Positions 22,011-35,749 of a DNA stretch of 64,000 nt are shown here, piece after piece. Position numbers and translations under genes: made by a program. Origin of the DNA: Chrysogorgia sp. JL179-B06 (Eukaryota > Cnidaria > Anthozoa > Scleralcyonacea > Chrysogorgiidae); assembly GCA_035772405.1 (NCBI GenBank), contig JAYKKM010000156.1, positions 1,335,501 to 1,399,500 of the forward strand. The letters are read 5' to 3'. Below the pieces are notes generated by a model. The model saw only the letters and a program-made list of their open reading frames with translations. It was not told the origin of the DNA and did no database searches. Position 1 is the stretch's first letter, and each line of letters begins with the position of its first letter.

Positions 22011-22462
22011 GTGCCCCTAACCTCAAAATTTTTTATTGTCTTATTTAGAAGAACTTTTAAAATGATAAAGTAACTTCTTTTCAAGATTTTCACTTCTTCG
22101 CTTTCTTTGTGAGATATATCAGTTTCTTTGATATGCAAATATCTGGAATTTCGTCACACATGCATAATGAGTTATCAGAGGATGTTATATATATTTGCGT
22201 TCATGAATAACACGTGTGTGCGTTTCTCCCACAACACCAAACTTCTTGATTTTAAAGGATTTCGTTCGAGAACGAAAGAGAGATACAGATTTCTCCAATA
22301 CTTCATTATGCATGTGTGACGAAATTCCAGACATTTGCATATCAAACAACTGATATATCTAAAAATGAAAGCAAAGAAACGAAAATCTTCAAAAGAAGTT
22401 ACTTTATCATTTTAAAAGTTCTTCCAAACAAGACAATAAAACATTTTGAGGTTATGGGCACT
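22011..22462. mobile_element. TTAA-flanked palindromic MITE
   Basis: TTAA precedes GTGCCCCTAACCTC at 22011. TTAA at 22463-22466 follows GAGGTTATGGGCACT. The arms (about 22011-22165 and 22305-22462) are inverted over roughly 150 bp, including AAAATGATAAAGTAACTTCT. A TTAA target is characteristic of piggyBac-type transposition. No coding region. Confidence 0.75.
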
Positions 22463-22489
22463 TTAAAAGTGAAAGCACTGTGGCGGACA

Positions 22490-23185
22490 CTATTTTCGTG
22501 GTTAAAATTGCAAATTTGTTCCCAGGACTCCATCTTTGGACCGAGTGGAATGCATTGAACATTGTTGCATGATTGAATGTGATCATTGAACATTGGACAT
22601 TGGATGTGATCATTGAACATTGAATGTGATCATTGAACATTGGACATTGGATGTGATCATTGAACATTGAATGTGATCATTGAACATTGGATGTGATCAT
22701 TGAACATTGAATGTGATCATTGAACATTGGATGTGATCATTGAACATTGAATGTGATCATTGAACATTGGATGTGATCATTGAACATTGGATGTGATCAT
22801 TGAACATTGAATGTGATCATTGAACATTGGATGTGATCATTGAACATTGGACATTGGATGTGATCATTGAACATTGAATGTGATCATTGAACATTGAATG
22901 TGCTCATTGAACATTGAATGTGCTCATTGAACATTGAATGTGATCATTGAACATTGGATGTGATCATTGAACATTGGACATTGGATGTGATCATTGAACA
23001 TCGAATGCATCATTGAACATTGAATGTGATACATGAATGTGATCATTGAACATTAAATGTGATCATTGAACATTAAATTTGATCATTGAACATTGGATGT
23101 GATCATTGAACATTGAATGCATAATTGAACATTGAATGTGATCATTGAACGAGTTGTTAAGTTTATATATCTTTAGGTTTTCTAT
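22490..23185. repeat. Second dispersed repeat with 20-bp minisatellite
   Basis: The unit TGATCATTGAACATTGAATG, with ACATTGGATG variants, is repeated about 25 times between the same flanks as the array at 1.1-1.5 kb. Spacer variants (GGACATTGGATG) make a longer composite period in the middle. Confidence 0.85.
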
Positions 23186-23189
23186 AAAT

Positions 23190-24018
23190 TAACAAGACGC
23201 TTGCTCAGGCGTTCACTCGGGCTACTGCCTACTCGTTTCTGCCGAATTGGCGTTGTAGGAAATCTGCGCAACAGCGTGTGCATATTAAGTGTTTGTTAAA
23301 AAGTATAAAACTGTCAGAAGCTAGCAATCATTAAGCAATGTAGTTATGTAGAACCGCTCTGAAACTGAGGTAACTGATCGAGCGAGCTCTTATCTATATT
23401 CGGTGTTATGGCTTTCGCCGAATAATTAAACGATCTTAATACTTTCAGTAGACAAAACCTATAGTGCTGAATTCGGCAGATTCAAGCGATAGTTCCGATA
23501 TAGAATACATGTAAATCGACCAACAGAATATTTAAACGTGTTTTGAAACACATTTCCAAATGTAATACGACACCCATGTAGACGACTAGACATATCTAAA
23601 CTTATTTTTTTGCATTATTCGGTGTGTATTACTTGCGATTTGGGCCATATCTCGACCCCAAAAAAATAACAAAAACACTGAAACCTAGACCAGAGTAGCC
23701 CGAGCAATGAGCGCCCGGAACAACGATGCCTCAGTTTCGCAAAGCCTGTTTATGCCATATCTCGACCCCAAAAATACTAACCAACAAAAACACCGAAACC
23801 TAGACTCGGCTATAACCGGCCCCCCTCCAAACCGTGTTCAGAAATTCACTTGTGAACTTCTAAAAGCTTCGAGAGCACTTCGTCAAGCCTGTGGTCAAGC
23901 AATAGCGAACAGATCGTGGTTTCGCAAAATCTATCGGGATGATGCAATAATTGCAGTTTTTCGACCCGACGAAAAATAATAATACAGGAAAGCCACCGAA
24001 ACCTAGACTGATAGCCCG
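23190..24018. repeat. Insertion splitting the second minisatellite element
   Basis: Compared with 1.5 kb, the flank breaks after AATTAAC at 23190 and resumes with TAATGATTGAATTCAAT at about 24012. Inside, CACTCGGGCTACTGC and GTAGCCCGAG(C/T)AATGA are roughly inverted, and CCATATCTCGACCCCAAAAA occurs twice. It looks like a degraded insertion. The family was not identified. Confidence 0.45.
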
Positions 24019-24356
24019 AGTAATGATTGAATTCAATAGACTACTGTTGAATTTTGCTACACGGCTTGCCACAATCACCGCAATACATCATCTCCGGAAT
24101 GGTATCACCATCGATATGTTATATTTATTTTTCCTATACCAGAATAAATTACCCAACGGTAAATACGAAGGTTCACCAGGATTAACCCATAGGAAACAAT
24201 TGATCAGTTATTGTCAATGAAAGCACAAAATAAATCCTTGTGCTATAAAATAAGTTAACTTCGACAATCGAGTCACTGATCAAGAAATTATTTGAAAATC
24301 TTTGACTTCGGTCTTCGTGATGCTTTGTGGTATAGCATGTTTACAACAATATGGTA

Positions 24357-24840
24357 TTAAACGTTATTTTTCCAAGGAATGATAATATTCAGGTTTCTTA
24401 TTACTAAATTAAATCGCCTGTGTCCTATCTTTTCAAAAAATTGCTCTGTAATATTGTCTCTAACACCGAATCCATTTTCATATCCATGATATTCTTCTTG
24501 CATATCATATGGCTCACCATCTACATTGGTTCCTTCATCTATATCAGGCTCTCTCAACTTGATGGCAATATTGTGCAAAATACAACAGGCAGTAATAACT
24601 CCATGCTCTGTGGGGAGAAATGCGGATCTCTGAATGTTTTCATCAAACCGTTTCTTCAGAACACCAAATGTGCGCTCAATATAAGGCAATGGGTGACATT
24701 GTGGGCCCTGTTAAATTTCTCCTGCTTCCTTGTCTGAGGATTTAAATAAGGAGTCGTCAAAAAGTGTCAGGCATATCCACTATCTCCAAGTAGCACACCA
24801 TCATCCAATTAGTCCTGTTGCTTAAAGTTGATGTGCAACA
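24357..24840 (-). pseudogene. PIF/Harbinger transposase, C-terminal part
   Basis: The minus strand encodes the DDE-4 type nuclease end of a Harbinger transposase, which cuts and joins element DNA at TWA targets. One frame (about 24830-24690) reads DGVLLGDSGYA and then FLTTPYLNPQTRKQEKFNRAH. After a frame change the second frame (24689-24357) reads PYIERTFGVLKKRFDE and CCILHNIAIKLREPDI, followed by an acidic tail. The upstream catalytic half and the companion MADF/Myb-like protein are missing. A deleted relative lies at 19.2-19.5 kb, and both sit next to the end sequence TTCACCAGGATTAACCCATA. Confidence 0.85.
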
Positions 24841-25639
24841 GACGATGTAAGAAAAATATTGCTATCATAGGTCGAACAACAATATTCGAAAACAATCCCG
24901 AAATATATTTTGTAAATGCTTGAATTATATATTTATAGTCAACCCTTTTTTCATGTTACCATTGGGATACATTAGATTTAATATATTTGATTTAATACAT
25001 TTAATACAGTTAGTATAACACATTGAATCTAATAACTGTGATCTAATAAATGTAATATAACACATTTGGCTTCGGGTTTGGTCATAGACAATAGATTATG
25101 ATTTCAAAAATTATGGTTCACATAATTACTCTAATTATTAGTAACTGATTTGATCCAATCTAAATTTACAAACCAAACTCATAATAAAAATATAATGATT
25201 TGGGTGGGATGGGAGGGTATTTGATATTAAGTAACTAATTACAGGGGTCCGGGCGCAATATGAATTAGATGTAAACAATGAAAGGTTAAATGTTATGGTA
25301 ACGTTTTCAATTCAGTTTCTTATCCTCGTGATTGCATATTGCCTGTACGTTTATGGAATGAAAACCTTTTCGGTTGACAAAATCAGGTTCGTTTTTCGAA
25401 ACCAATAGCACATGGAAAGCCGCAAATACGAAAGCGATAAATCGTTGCCCTTCTAGGTCGATGCAACATATTATTTATAAAGTGAAGACGACGTGCGGCC
25501 ATGTTTGGTTTTTAAATTTTATTTATCCAGTGAATAAAAAGTTGAACGACCTATCTGGCATGGATAACTTTACCACCGCATAGAAGAGATTATAACACAA
25601 AAGTGTTTGGTTTGTAAACTTAGATTGGATTTACCCAAT

Positions 25640-25640
<1 letters not shown>
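24841..25640. other. AT-rich intergenic DNA
   Basis: No gene is recognised. TAATACATTTAATACA-like short repeats occur at 24970-25070. Confidence 0.4.
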
Positions 25641-28440
<2,800 letters not shown>

Positions 28441-28774
28441 AGTTCGCATTCGCAGCATTAGACGCAACATTAAAATTCATATGCGCAATCGCAACATTAA
28501 ACTTCATATTTGCAATATTCAAATTTGTTGTTGGTTAGGGTTAGGATCTAAGTTGTTTTGGGGTTAGTGATTATTTGCATGGTTAAGCAGCGTTATGGTT
28601 ATGCTAAAAAACATCGTCCCAAAGACGTGGCTGTACGTTTACTCTATATGATCTAACACCGGCTTCTAATGCGGTAGAGGGGAATGGGATTAGGAAAACC
28701 GCTGAAATTCGGAACGCGAATATACAAACCAACATTGCGAATATGAAATTTAATGTTGCGAATTTGAAGTTTAA

Positions 28775-29297
28775 AGGTCAACTATACCTTTTAAGGTTCT
28801 ATTTTGCTCCGAAAGATATATCATCTAACTTTGTATAAGTGAAGAAAAAATGAATTTCATGATATAGCGCAAGAGTTATTGAGAAGTATTTCTTCGGATC
28901 TCTTGTTGCACGACCGCGTTTTGAGAAGAATGGCACTATTACCGGTATGCTGATAATAGTTTATTGAACAAAATAATATTCCAGTGCTTGATATTTGGTT
29001 TGTCACTTATCAGTTACCCAAGAGTAAACAGTATTCCAAACTTCACTAAAATAAAACCAAAATATACAGTATTTACTCGTCGTATGACATCATCATGACA
29101 TCACATAGCGGTAGTACCAGGCTTTCTTCCGACGCGGTCGTTGTTTAACTAAGTTTAGCAAAGGGGCTGAAAACTCGATCTTTAACAGATCATAAAAGCA
29201 GAACCGAGTAACCAATTTCAATTATTTCTTCGGTTTTGAATTGAACTTTTCGAATTCTAACGAAAAATAGAATAACCTCAAAAGGTATAGTTGACCT
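28775..29297. mobile_element. TTAA-flanked MITE nested in another MITE
   Basis: TTAA (28771-28774) precedes AGGTCAACTATACCTTTT. AAAAGGTATAGTTGACCT is followed by TTAA (29298-29301). The terminal inverted repeats are about 18 bp and continue imperfectly as GGTTCTATTTT. No transposase. Confidence 0.9.
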
Positions 29298-29367
29298 TTA
29301 ATGTTGCGAATATAAACTTTAATGTTGGCAATGGGAACTTGAATTTTGGCGGATGTTTGACGCCATA

Positions 29368-29600
29368 TTTTACGACCTTTTGAGAACTTAGCAGCTTTTA
29401 TATTTATTCTGATGTACTTGTTAAGAAACCTATTGTACTGTCCTAATTGAATAATCTGAAAGGTTGATGTGGTCTAAAAAATAGTGTGTAGGAAGTCTAA
29501 TGTTTTGAGAGAAGACCCTTCACCAGATCGAGGGTGAAACGTAACACTTTAAGTGAAACGTTTCGCTTTCTGACCTCTAGACTTAAATCCGTCTCTCCAA
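29368..29600. other. Intergenic DNA
   Basis: No feature was recognised. Confidence 0.35.
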
Positions 29601-29619
29601 AGGATTATTTGGGGCGGCT

Positions 29620-30100
29620 GATGCATTGGGGAAGAGCGCGAGAAGAGAAGAGGTGGGATAGCCTGTGTACAGCCTGAATATACACCTGTAATTCAGTCTG
29701 TGAAAACTCGCACGATTGCTTGTCGACCCCACGCTGAGCTACTCAGATCTGAGCAGTAGATTTTGATTGTTAAAATCACAACCCTTGACTTATTCCAGTT
29801 ACAATTTGTTCTCTGGGAATACTTGTGAGATCAAATAATCCAATCAAATAAACAATTATGAATCATATGAGTATTAAACCACTCATAATCTAAGAAGCTC
29901 AACGGGGGGTTGACAAGCTATCGTGCGAGTTTTCACAGACTGAATTACAGGTGTATATTACTATATTCAGGCTAAGGTGAGATGGACTTTGTTCACCTGC
30001 AGCGTTTTGAATCTAATTATCATAATAAAAAAAACAGGTCGGTAAATCTTGGCTCCGTCTCTCCTCCCCTTGCGCTCTTCCCCAATCCATCAACTGCTCC
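29620..30100. repeat. Inverted repeat element
   Basis: AATATACACCTGTAATTCAG and the adjoining TCTGTGAAAACTCGCACGAT (29678-29717) are inverted at about 29918-29961. An outer pair, GGGGAAGAGCGC and GCGCTCTTCCCC (29630 and 30074), extends the palindrome. No target duplication was assigned. Confidence 0.7.
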
Positions 30101-30339
30101 TCATGAATTCCCCAATCTAAATCTCGTACCCAGAGCCTGCGTTACTTTTGGCCTGCGCCAGGGCATCGCCAGAAATAATTTGATTGGCTATCCGTAATTG
30201 AGTTAAATAGATATTAATTGTGCCTGATATTAATGCATGAAAAACCAAATCGATGGTGGCTGGGCAAATTTCGTCAAATCTATTGCCAAATGCGTGTTGT
30301 TACAACAGTACGAGCATTATTCGTGTTTATATATCTCTT

Positions 30340-30370
30340 TGGAGACAAAGCAAAAGATGAAGCCGCCGAC

Positions 30371-30402
<32 letters not shown>

Positions 30403-30405
30403 CGT
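30340..30405. repeat. (ACC)n(AAC)n microsatellite
   Basis: Short runs of ACC followed by AAC lie just downstream of the Eph-like exon on its strand. Confidence 0.8.
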
Positions 30406-30426
30406 AACGTTCTGAAAATTACTTAC

Positions 30427-31122
30427 GTAAACATTTACAATCATCACTGCCACTGGCCGTATATCCTTGAATACACGAACAATTGATTATATCAGGTATA
30501 TTAACCAAGTACCATTGCTGGAACAAGATCCGTTTAAGTTTGTCTCGTTGTTTGAAGGCGATGAATTATTCGAACAACTACCAATCACTTGTTTAGATTG
30601 GTTAACAGGAGATATGGTTTCAACGAACGTTATTCTGTTTTTACAAGTCTTCTCACAGTAATAATAATACATCTTCATTCGGTATATTTTCCCGCATGCG
30701 CCTCTTGATCTTATTCCAAATGTAACGCCTTTTGATTTATTTTGGAGAAAAGAAAAAGTTTGGTTCTCTCTTCTGTTTAGCGCCGTCGATGACGTATTGT
30801 TTGTTATGTTGTACACAGGAGAAAAGTTACTTAGAAGGAACTCTTTTAAAGCTGGTTTGCCGGCCTTTACATCCGGAAGAATTAGCTGATTTTCTCCACG
30901 ATAAACGTAAACTTGAAAGTAGTTGGAGTAGCAAGGCACGTCCTTCCCTTGTCCGGCATCACAACACAAAGTAAATTATAATTCAGACTCCACATCAACA
31001 TAAATCACGTCAGCAAATATGTTACTAAGATTAACATGTTTTGAGATAAACCAAAAATCTGCATCTTTTCCATCTCCACAAGTCCTAGAATAATCCTTTT
31101 CAGGATTTATTTCATTAGTCCA
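30427..31122 (-). pseudogene. Eph-receptor-like ligand-binding exon (stop and frameshift)
   Basis: This minus-strand exon has a good acceptor (TTCATTTTAG before 31122) and a strong donor (TTAC|GTAAGT after 30427). Its translation follows the ephrin-receptor ligand-binding fold: an early YSRTCG...WFISKHVNLSNIF strand set, a middle QVYVYRGENQ segment, then SKGVTFGIRSRGACGKIYRM and MYYYYCEKTCKNRITFVETI, and GSCSNN...SCSSNGTW. It ends with CSCIQGY, matching the start of the Cys-rich region. Two lesions are seen: an in-frame TAA at 30978-30976, where the family has a lysine or similar residue, and a one-base frame change near 30500. It could be a decayed duplicate or, for the indel, an assembly error. 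No kinase exons are in the window. Confidence 0.75.
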
Positions 31123-31379
31123 CTAAAATGAAGAATATAAAGCAATTTTAAAACTAATAAGAACGAATACAGCCTCTCAACAAATGACTCCCAGTTTTAT
31201 ATATGGCTTTTTCTCTTTGACTTCATTTACTCGTAACTAATTCAAGGACTAACAAACGAGGAAAATATTTCAACTAATATTGCTCATAAAAAATCCTATG
31301 AACCCAGCTTATAACCTTCTGATATTGCCGGTGAGTCGCACTAGGCATTCTTATAGTTATCACTGGTGAGATGCACTAA

Positions 31380-31640
31380 GGGACTAGTCATTAGTTATGG
31401 CTGGGGTGGGGGCCCGCAGAGAAAATAGTTGGGTAACTGAAAATTGTAAGACCTAAATGGTTGGGTATAAAAAAATCACTTCTGAAGGGTTGGGTAGCAA
31501 AATTTTTATGACTATTTACATAAAAAAATTAAGAGTTCATCATTTAAAATTGGTTCTCCTTAGTCATCATTGCACATTAGCTTTTATTATTGTATACCTC
31601 TGCTTGTTTTCCTTGGATTCCTGCTCTGTTAGCCATCCCT
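31380..31640. repeat. Dispersed repeat, arm of a family also at 36.0-37.0 kb
   Basis: GGCTGGGGTGGGGGCC, GACCTAAATGGTTGGGTA and TTAGCTTTTATTATTGTATA recur at 36000-36130 (direct) and at 36290-36350 and 36870-37005 (inverted). Confidence 0.7.
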
Positions 31641-31689
31641 AACCCCCACCACATCCACTCCCCTACTTGGGTTGCTGTATTAATAGACT

Positions 31690-31840
31690 AGTGAGAGAGA
31701 CTAAGCATGTGGGATTAGAAATTGACTGTTAAACGCATGCGCTAACTATCGTTATTTTAGCGCGAGTTGAGTTAATGTAGACATCATACATTAACAGCTA
31801 CACGTTACCAATGTAGACTGTCTACTTTAACTAGGTGGAG
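31690..31840. repeat. Dispersed repeat shared with 60.70-60.96 kb
   Basis: GTTAATGTAGACATCATACA and ACCAATGTAGACTGTCTAC recur in the same order near 60890-60955. AAGCATGTGGGATTAG recurs inverted at about 60748. Confidence 0.7.
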
Positions 31841-31847
31841 ACTAGGT

Positions 31848-32025
31848 TGGGTGGTGGTGGTGGCGGCGGCGGTGGTGGTAGTGGCGGTGTCGGTGGTGTC
31901 GGTACTGGTGTTGGTGTCGGTGCTGCCTCCGGTTTGTGTTGGTGTAGGTGTCTGTTACTGTTACTGTTGCTGTTGCTATTACTGCTATTGCTACGGTTGT
32001 CGTCGTCATCGTTATTGTTATGATT
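31848..32025. repeat. GGT/GGC and TTACTG-type simple repeats
   Basis: A (GGTGGC)n-like tract is followed by a (TGTTAC/TGTTGC)n tract. The open frames in it are low-complexity artefacts. Confidence 0.85.
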
Positions 32026-32056
32026 GTTATATATATAATTATATTTTCTTTCATAG

Positions 32057-32119
32057 CTATAACCACGATAGCTACCCAATATATAACACCTACTCCAACG
32101 AATCCTGGAACTAACGTTG
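32057..32119 (+). CDS. Thr/Pro-rich stalk exon of a membrane protein
   Basis: A 63-bp exon is bounded by a pyrimidine-rich acceptor (TTTCTTTCATAG) and a strong donor (GTTG|GTGAGT). In the frame that joins the exon at 37068 it encodes ITTIATQYITPTPTNPGTNV, a Thr-rich extracellular linker likely to be O-glycosylated. It ends with one base of a codon (phase 1), and the exon at 37068 begins with the other two (AG), making Glu. A family member of the TTAA repeat starts only a few bases into the intron (TTAAAGTGTCTATC at 32124). Confidence 0.5.
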
Positions 32120-32256
32120 GTGAGTTTAAAGTGTCTATCCCATGTGTGGGCTTTTTATATCTTTATAATCTTTGGCACTTGGTGATAAAAAAAATGCTTA
32201 AATATGCTATGTACTCTTTAAGCTATGTACTATATAAGCTATGTACTATTTAAGCT

Positions 32257-32690
32257 ATGTACCATTTCTTCGGTAAATTGCTCAAAGTCGTAAATCACTT
32301 CAAAGATCTAGGTATATTCGTGTCAAACAATTTGAAGTGGAGTGCACGAGTGAATTCAACCGTTAATAAAGCCACTCGTATCTTGGGTTTAATTAAACGT
32401 ACAGTCTGCTCCTTAAACGTAACGCTTTTACGATGTTATACAAAGCTTTGGTGCGACCGATATTGGAGTATGCATCACCAGTATGGTTGCCTTATCTTGT
32501 TAAAGAATGCATAAAAGCTTTAGAGGGCATCCAAAGAAGGGCCTCAAGATTAGCAATTAAACAAAAACGTGGAGAAAACAGCGATGTAAATTACTAAAAT
32601 AGGACTCCCTTGAAAATCGTAGAGTCTAATCTATCTCTAGTTGAATGCTATAAGACTGTGTTCAATCTAAATGGCATAACATTGAACCTA
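32257..32690 (+). pseudogene. LINE polymerase C-terminal fragment
   Basis: The first frame reads VNHFKDLGIFVSNNLKW and ATRILGLIKRTVCSL. After a frame change near 32440 a second frame reads ALVRPILEYASPVW and IQRRASRLAIKQKR. This is the post-catalytic region of a CR1/Jockey-like non-LTR retrotransposon. It is cut off on its downstream side by the foldback at 32.69 kb. Confidence 0.8.
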
Positions 32691-33170
32691 GGAGTATCAT
32701 TAGATGTGTGAAGTTGATCGTCCAGGTTGTTGTAATCTTGAGAAAGACTATTGTTGGCGACTGGCGTTTCGACGTCCTTAGTGGCGGTCATCTTCAGAGT
32801 CAAGTAAAGCGTGTTTGTCAGGTTTGCCTATATATATATATATATATATATATATACGTCTGGTTCATTACGTCATAGTTTGTTTGTGTCATCATTAGTG
32901 TGAGTGGGTGTTGCGTCATGCGTTAAGCGTGGGCCAATATTGTTCCCCACGCTTAACGGATGACGCAACACCCACACACACTAATTATGACACAAACAAA
33001 CGATGACGTAATGAACCAGACGTATATATAGGCAAACCTGACAATCACGCTTTACTTGACTCTGAAGATGACCGCCACTGATGCTGTCGAAACGTCAGTC
33101 ACCAACAATAGTCTTGCTCAAGACTACAACAACTTGGACGATCAACTTCACACATCTAATTATTAACCAA
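32685..33170. mobile_element. Foldback with hammerhead-like motifs in both arms
   Basis: Two roughly 220-bp arms are inverted: TAGATGTGTGAAGTTGATCG on the left and CGATCAACTTCACACATCTA on the right. The centre is GCGTTAAGCGTGGG/CCCACGCTTAACG-like, and a (TA)n run lies in the left arm. The right arm carries CTCTGAAGATGACC, then GTCGAAACGTCAGTC; the left arm carries their complements. This arrangement resembles the CUGANGA and GAAA core of hammerhead ribozymes reported in Penelope-like elements. Related shorter copies lie at 6.62 and 20.68 kb. Confidence 0.7.
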
Positions 33171-33338
33171 TGGAACGCCAAACTTAAGTTTGCACTGGAC
33201 ATATATTAGACTTAAGGCTGGTTAGATTTTAATATTTTTTTTATATTAGGGGTCTTATTATAGGGCTAAGCTCTAGATTCTCCTGCAAGGACGTTGATAC
33301 ATTTAATTTATTTTTTCCGTATAGTTCTAAGTATTTAA

Positions 33339-34507
33339 AGGTGGGTTACAGTCCCTTCTGCGCATGTGCGGGGTTTGTTTACGTTTTGCTTGTTTTGTTT
33401 ATGTTGGAGACTCCACACCGGAAATGGCTGCTATATTAGTGCGTTGTTTTTATCGCAAGCGTGTAGAACAATATGGTGATTTAAATCCTTTGATTTCGAA
33501 TTCCAATCTATTTTGCTACGCTGGTAGAGATGTCTCTAAACTGTATTTATTTCACACGCACGACATGGAAGAAATTCAAAGAAGAAAATAATTGATTAAA
33601 TATGAACAATGAAGTGGCGAGACACCAAGACTACGATGCCGTGAATAGGCGTGAAATACGAGTGAAATTCTCGGGGGTACCAAAGAATCAATTTATTCTG
33701 GAAAGCATTTTATAAAATACAACAAATCTTTGACCCTTTAAAGGCCTTCCATCAGTCCATGTTCTTTAATACATGCATGCTCTGATGTGGATTTTTTAGC
33801 CGTGTGTATTAACGGTAAACTCTAACAACACCGGAGGCAATGTCAACCATATTTTTATAAAATGCAAACAAGCGCTCTCTTTCAGCAGTAAAAGTCTCAA
33901 GCAAGAAAAAAGAACTTCAGTATATATATATATATATATATATATTACTTTATATATGTACCTTATTATAGTGTGGTGTATTTATAGTATGTTTAAAGTT
34001 ATAATCGAAGTCGGTCGTCGGATTATATGTATTGTCATGTCAGTAAAAAAAACTCGAAAGCCGTGCGAGTTTACTGTATCTTAAAGAACATGGAAGGCCT
34101 TTAAATGGTCAAAGGTTTGTTGTATTTTATGAAATGCTTATCAAAATGAACTGATTCTTCGATTCGGCGGCGATTCCCCAGAGGTTTTCGAAGCATAGTA
34201 GCCGTAGAAATTGACCAGGATTTTCGCCATGTCTCGTGCGTGTGAAATAAATACAGTTTAGTCCAGGGCTGGTTAGTCTTTAAAGGCATCTCTACCAGTC
34301 TAGTATTGTATCTTAACTTAGCTGGATCCAATAGCAAAGTAGATTATGATTTGATATCAAAGGACTTGAATCCAGCTTGCGATAAAAACAACGTGTATAA
34401 TATAATATACTGTAGCAGCCATTTCCGGTGTGGAGTCTCCAACATAAACAAAACAAGCAAAACGTAAACAAACCCCGCACATGCGCAGAAGGGACTGTAA
34501 CCCACCT
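33339..34507. mobile_element. TTAA-flanked palindromic element, 1,169 bp
   Basis: TTAA (33335-33338) precedes AGGTGGGTTACAGTCCCTTC. GAAGGGACTGTAACCCACCT is followed by TTAA (34508-34511). The arms are inverted for about 100 bp almost perfectly and then imperfectly out to about 33775 and 34080. Each arm holds a small open frame with KLYLFHTH, so the palindrome duplicates a possible coding fragment. The TTAA target suggests piggyBac-type mobilisation. Confidence 0.92.
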
Positions 34508-34526
34508 TTAAGATACCTTGAATAAG

Positions 34527-34528
<2 letters not shown>

Positions 34529-34587
<59 letters not shown>

Positions 34588-34588
34588 A
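34529..34588. repeat. (GATT)n microsatellite
   Basis: About 14 perfect tandem GATT units. Confidence 0.98.
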
Positions 34589-34639
34589 AAGGGGAACTGT
34601 ACCCAAAAAATAATTTACTTTTAAATAAAAGGCCTTTAA

Positions 34640-34970
34640 AGTGTCTATCTCATGTTTGGGGATTTTACATATTCGTAATATTTGGGTTTTCCTGAGCAAA
34701 ATCATAATTTTTCTTGTCAGTCGAAAATTTCATCTTCATGGACTTTTTTGCTGTTAAAGTTATCGGATGTGATGTCACAAAAGGCTTTTTTGTGGTAAGT
34801 AACAAAAGAAAACTGGTTTGGAATGCCGCTTGTGACATCACATCCGATAACTTTAACAGCGAAAAACTTCATGAAGATGAAATTTTCGGCTGACAATATA
34901 TATTATGATTTTTGCTCAGGTAGACCTAAATATTACGAATATGTAAAATCCCAAACATGAGATAGGAACT
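34640..34970. mobile_element. TTAA-flanked palindromic MITE, 331 bp
   Basis: TTAA (34636-34639) precedes AGTGTCTATCTCATGTTTGG. CCAAACATGAGATAGGAACT is followed by TTAA (34971-34974). Arms of about 130 bp are inverted, including AAAGTTATCGGATGTGATGT. A partial left end of the same family is at 32124. Confidence 0.88.
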
Positions 34971-34974
34971 TTAA

Positions 34975-35636
34975 ATATAATGTTAAGAAATGTTAATTGT
35001 TTTACGGTATCTGCTTTTGTACTCGAGAGATAACGTTTTCATTCTCGTATTTTATACTTCTGGACGTCGCCATTTTCGAGTTTGCTCGACGGCTCAAGGT
35101 TGATGTACAGCGGTGGTTTTCTTTTCAATTTTGGATAACCTTTCTTAGTATCAACAAACTAGTGGTCTATTACAAATTCGGCATTCTGATTGACTGAGCT
35201 ACTCACTGTCTATTGGTCATGATAGACGGTGAGTAGCGTTACCCAATCATAAACCTTCTTATGCTGGAATATTCCTAACCTGACCAATCAGAAGCCACTA
35301 CATATTCACGCTGCACGGCCAAACCTGAAATCTAGTCCAAACATGGCGGCCGCTAAAATTTATATACGAGTGATGAAATCATGAAAACATTGGCCCGAAA
35401 GTAATGGAAAATTGTTTAGTTTGACATTTTCGAATAGGATAATGAATTCGCTTATGCCTATGGAGTATATCTATACCAAATGTGAAGCAAAGTAATTACA
35501 AACTCGTTTTTTGTGAGCGATTGTTTTGTGCCATCGAGCAACTCTACATTTTGAATGGGAGACTTCTAACAAAAAGGTAAAACTATCTGAAAATTTGGAA
35601 CAATGTTAGAAAGGTTGTTTATGGTTGATACTAAAA
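34975..35636. other. Intergenic/intronic DNA
   Basis: A short hairpin (TACTCACTGTCTAT and ATAGACGGTGAGTA) lies at about 35200-35240. No gene was recognised. Confidence 0.45.
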
Positions 35637-35749
35637 CAATTAGACAACTCGCCCTCGTTGTCTATGAGCAGATAGTCAACTCGGGCTTCGCCCTCGTTCG
35701 CCCTCGTTGACTATCTGCTCATAGATAACTCGTTCTCGTTGTCTAATTG
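35637..35749. repeat. Hairpin element CAATTAGACAACTCG
   Basis: CAATTAGACAACTCG at 35637 is inverted as GTTGTCTAATTG at 35738-35749, with an inner pair ATGAGCAGATAGTCAAC and GTTGACTATCTGCTCAT. CGCCCTCGTT is repeated in the loop. Confidence 0.8.

Noticed and set aside
31835..32114. Gly- or Pro-rich protein across the GGT/TGTTAC tracts
   Set aside because: Simple repeats open both strands. Only the 63-bp segment after the TTTCTTTCATAG acceptor has gene-like boundaries.
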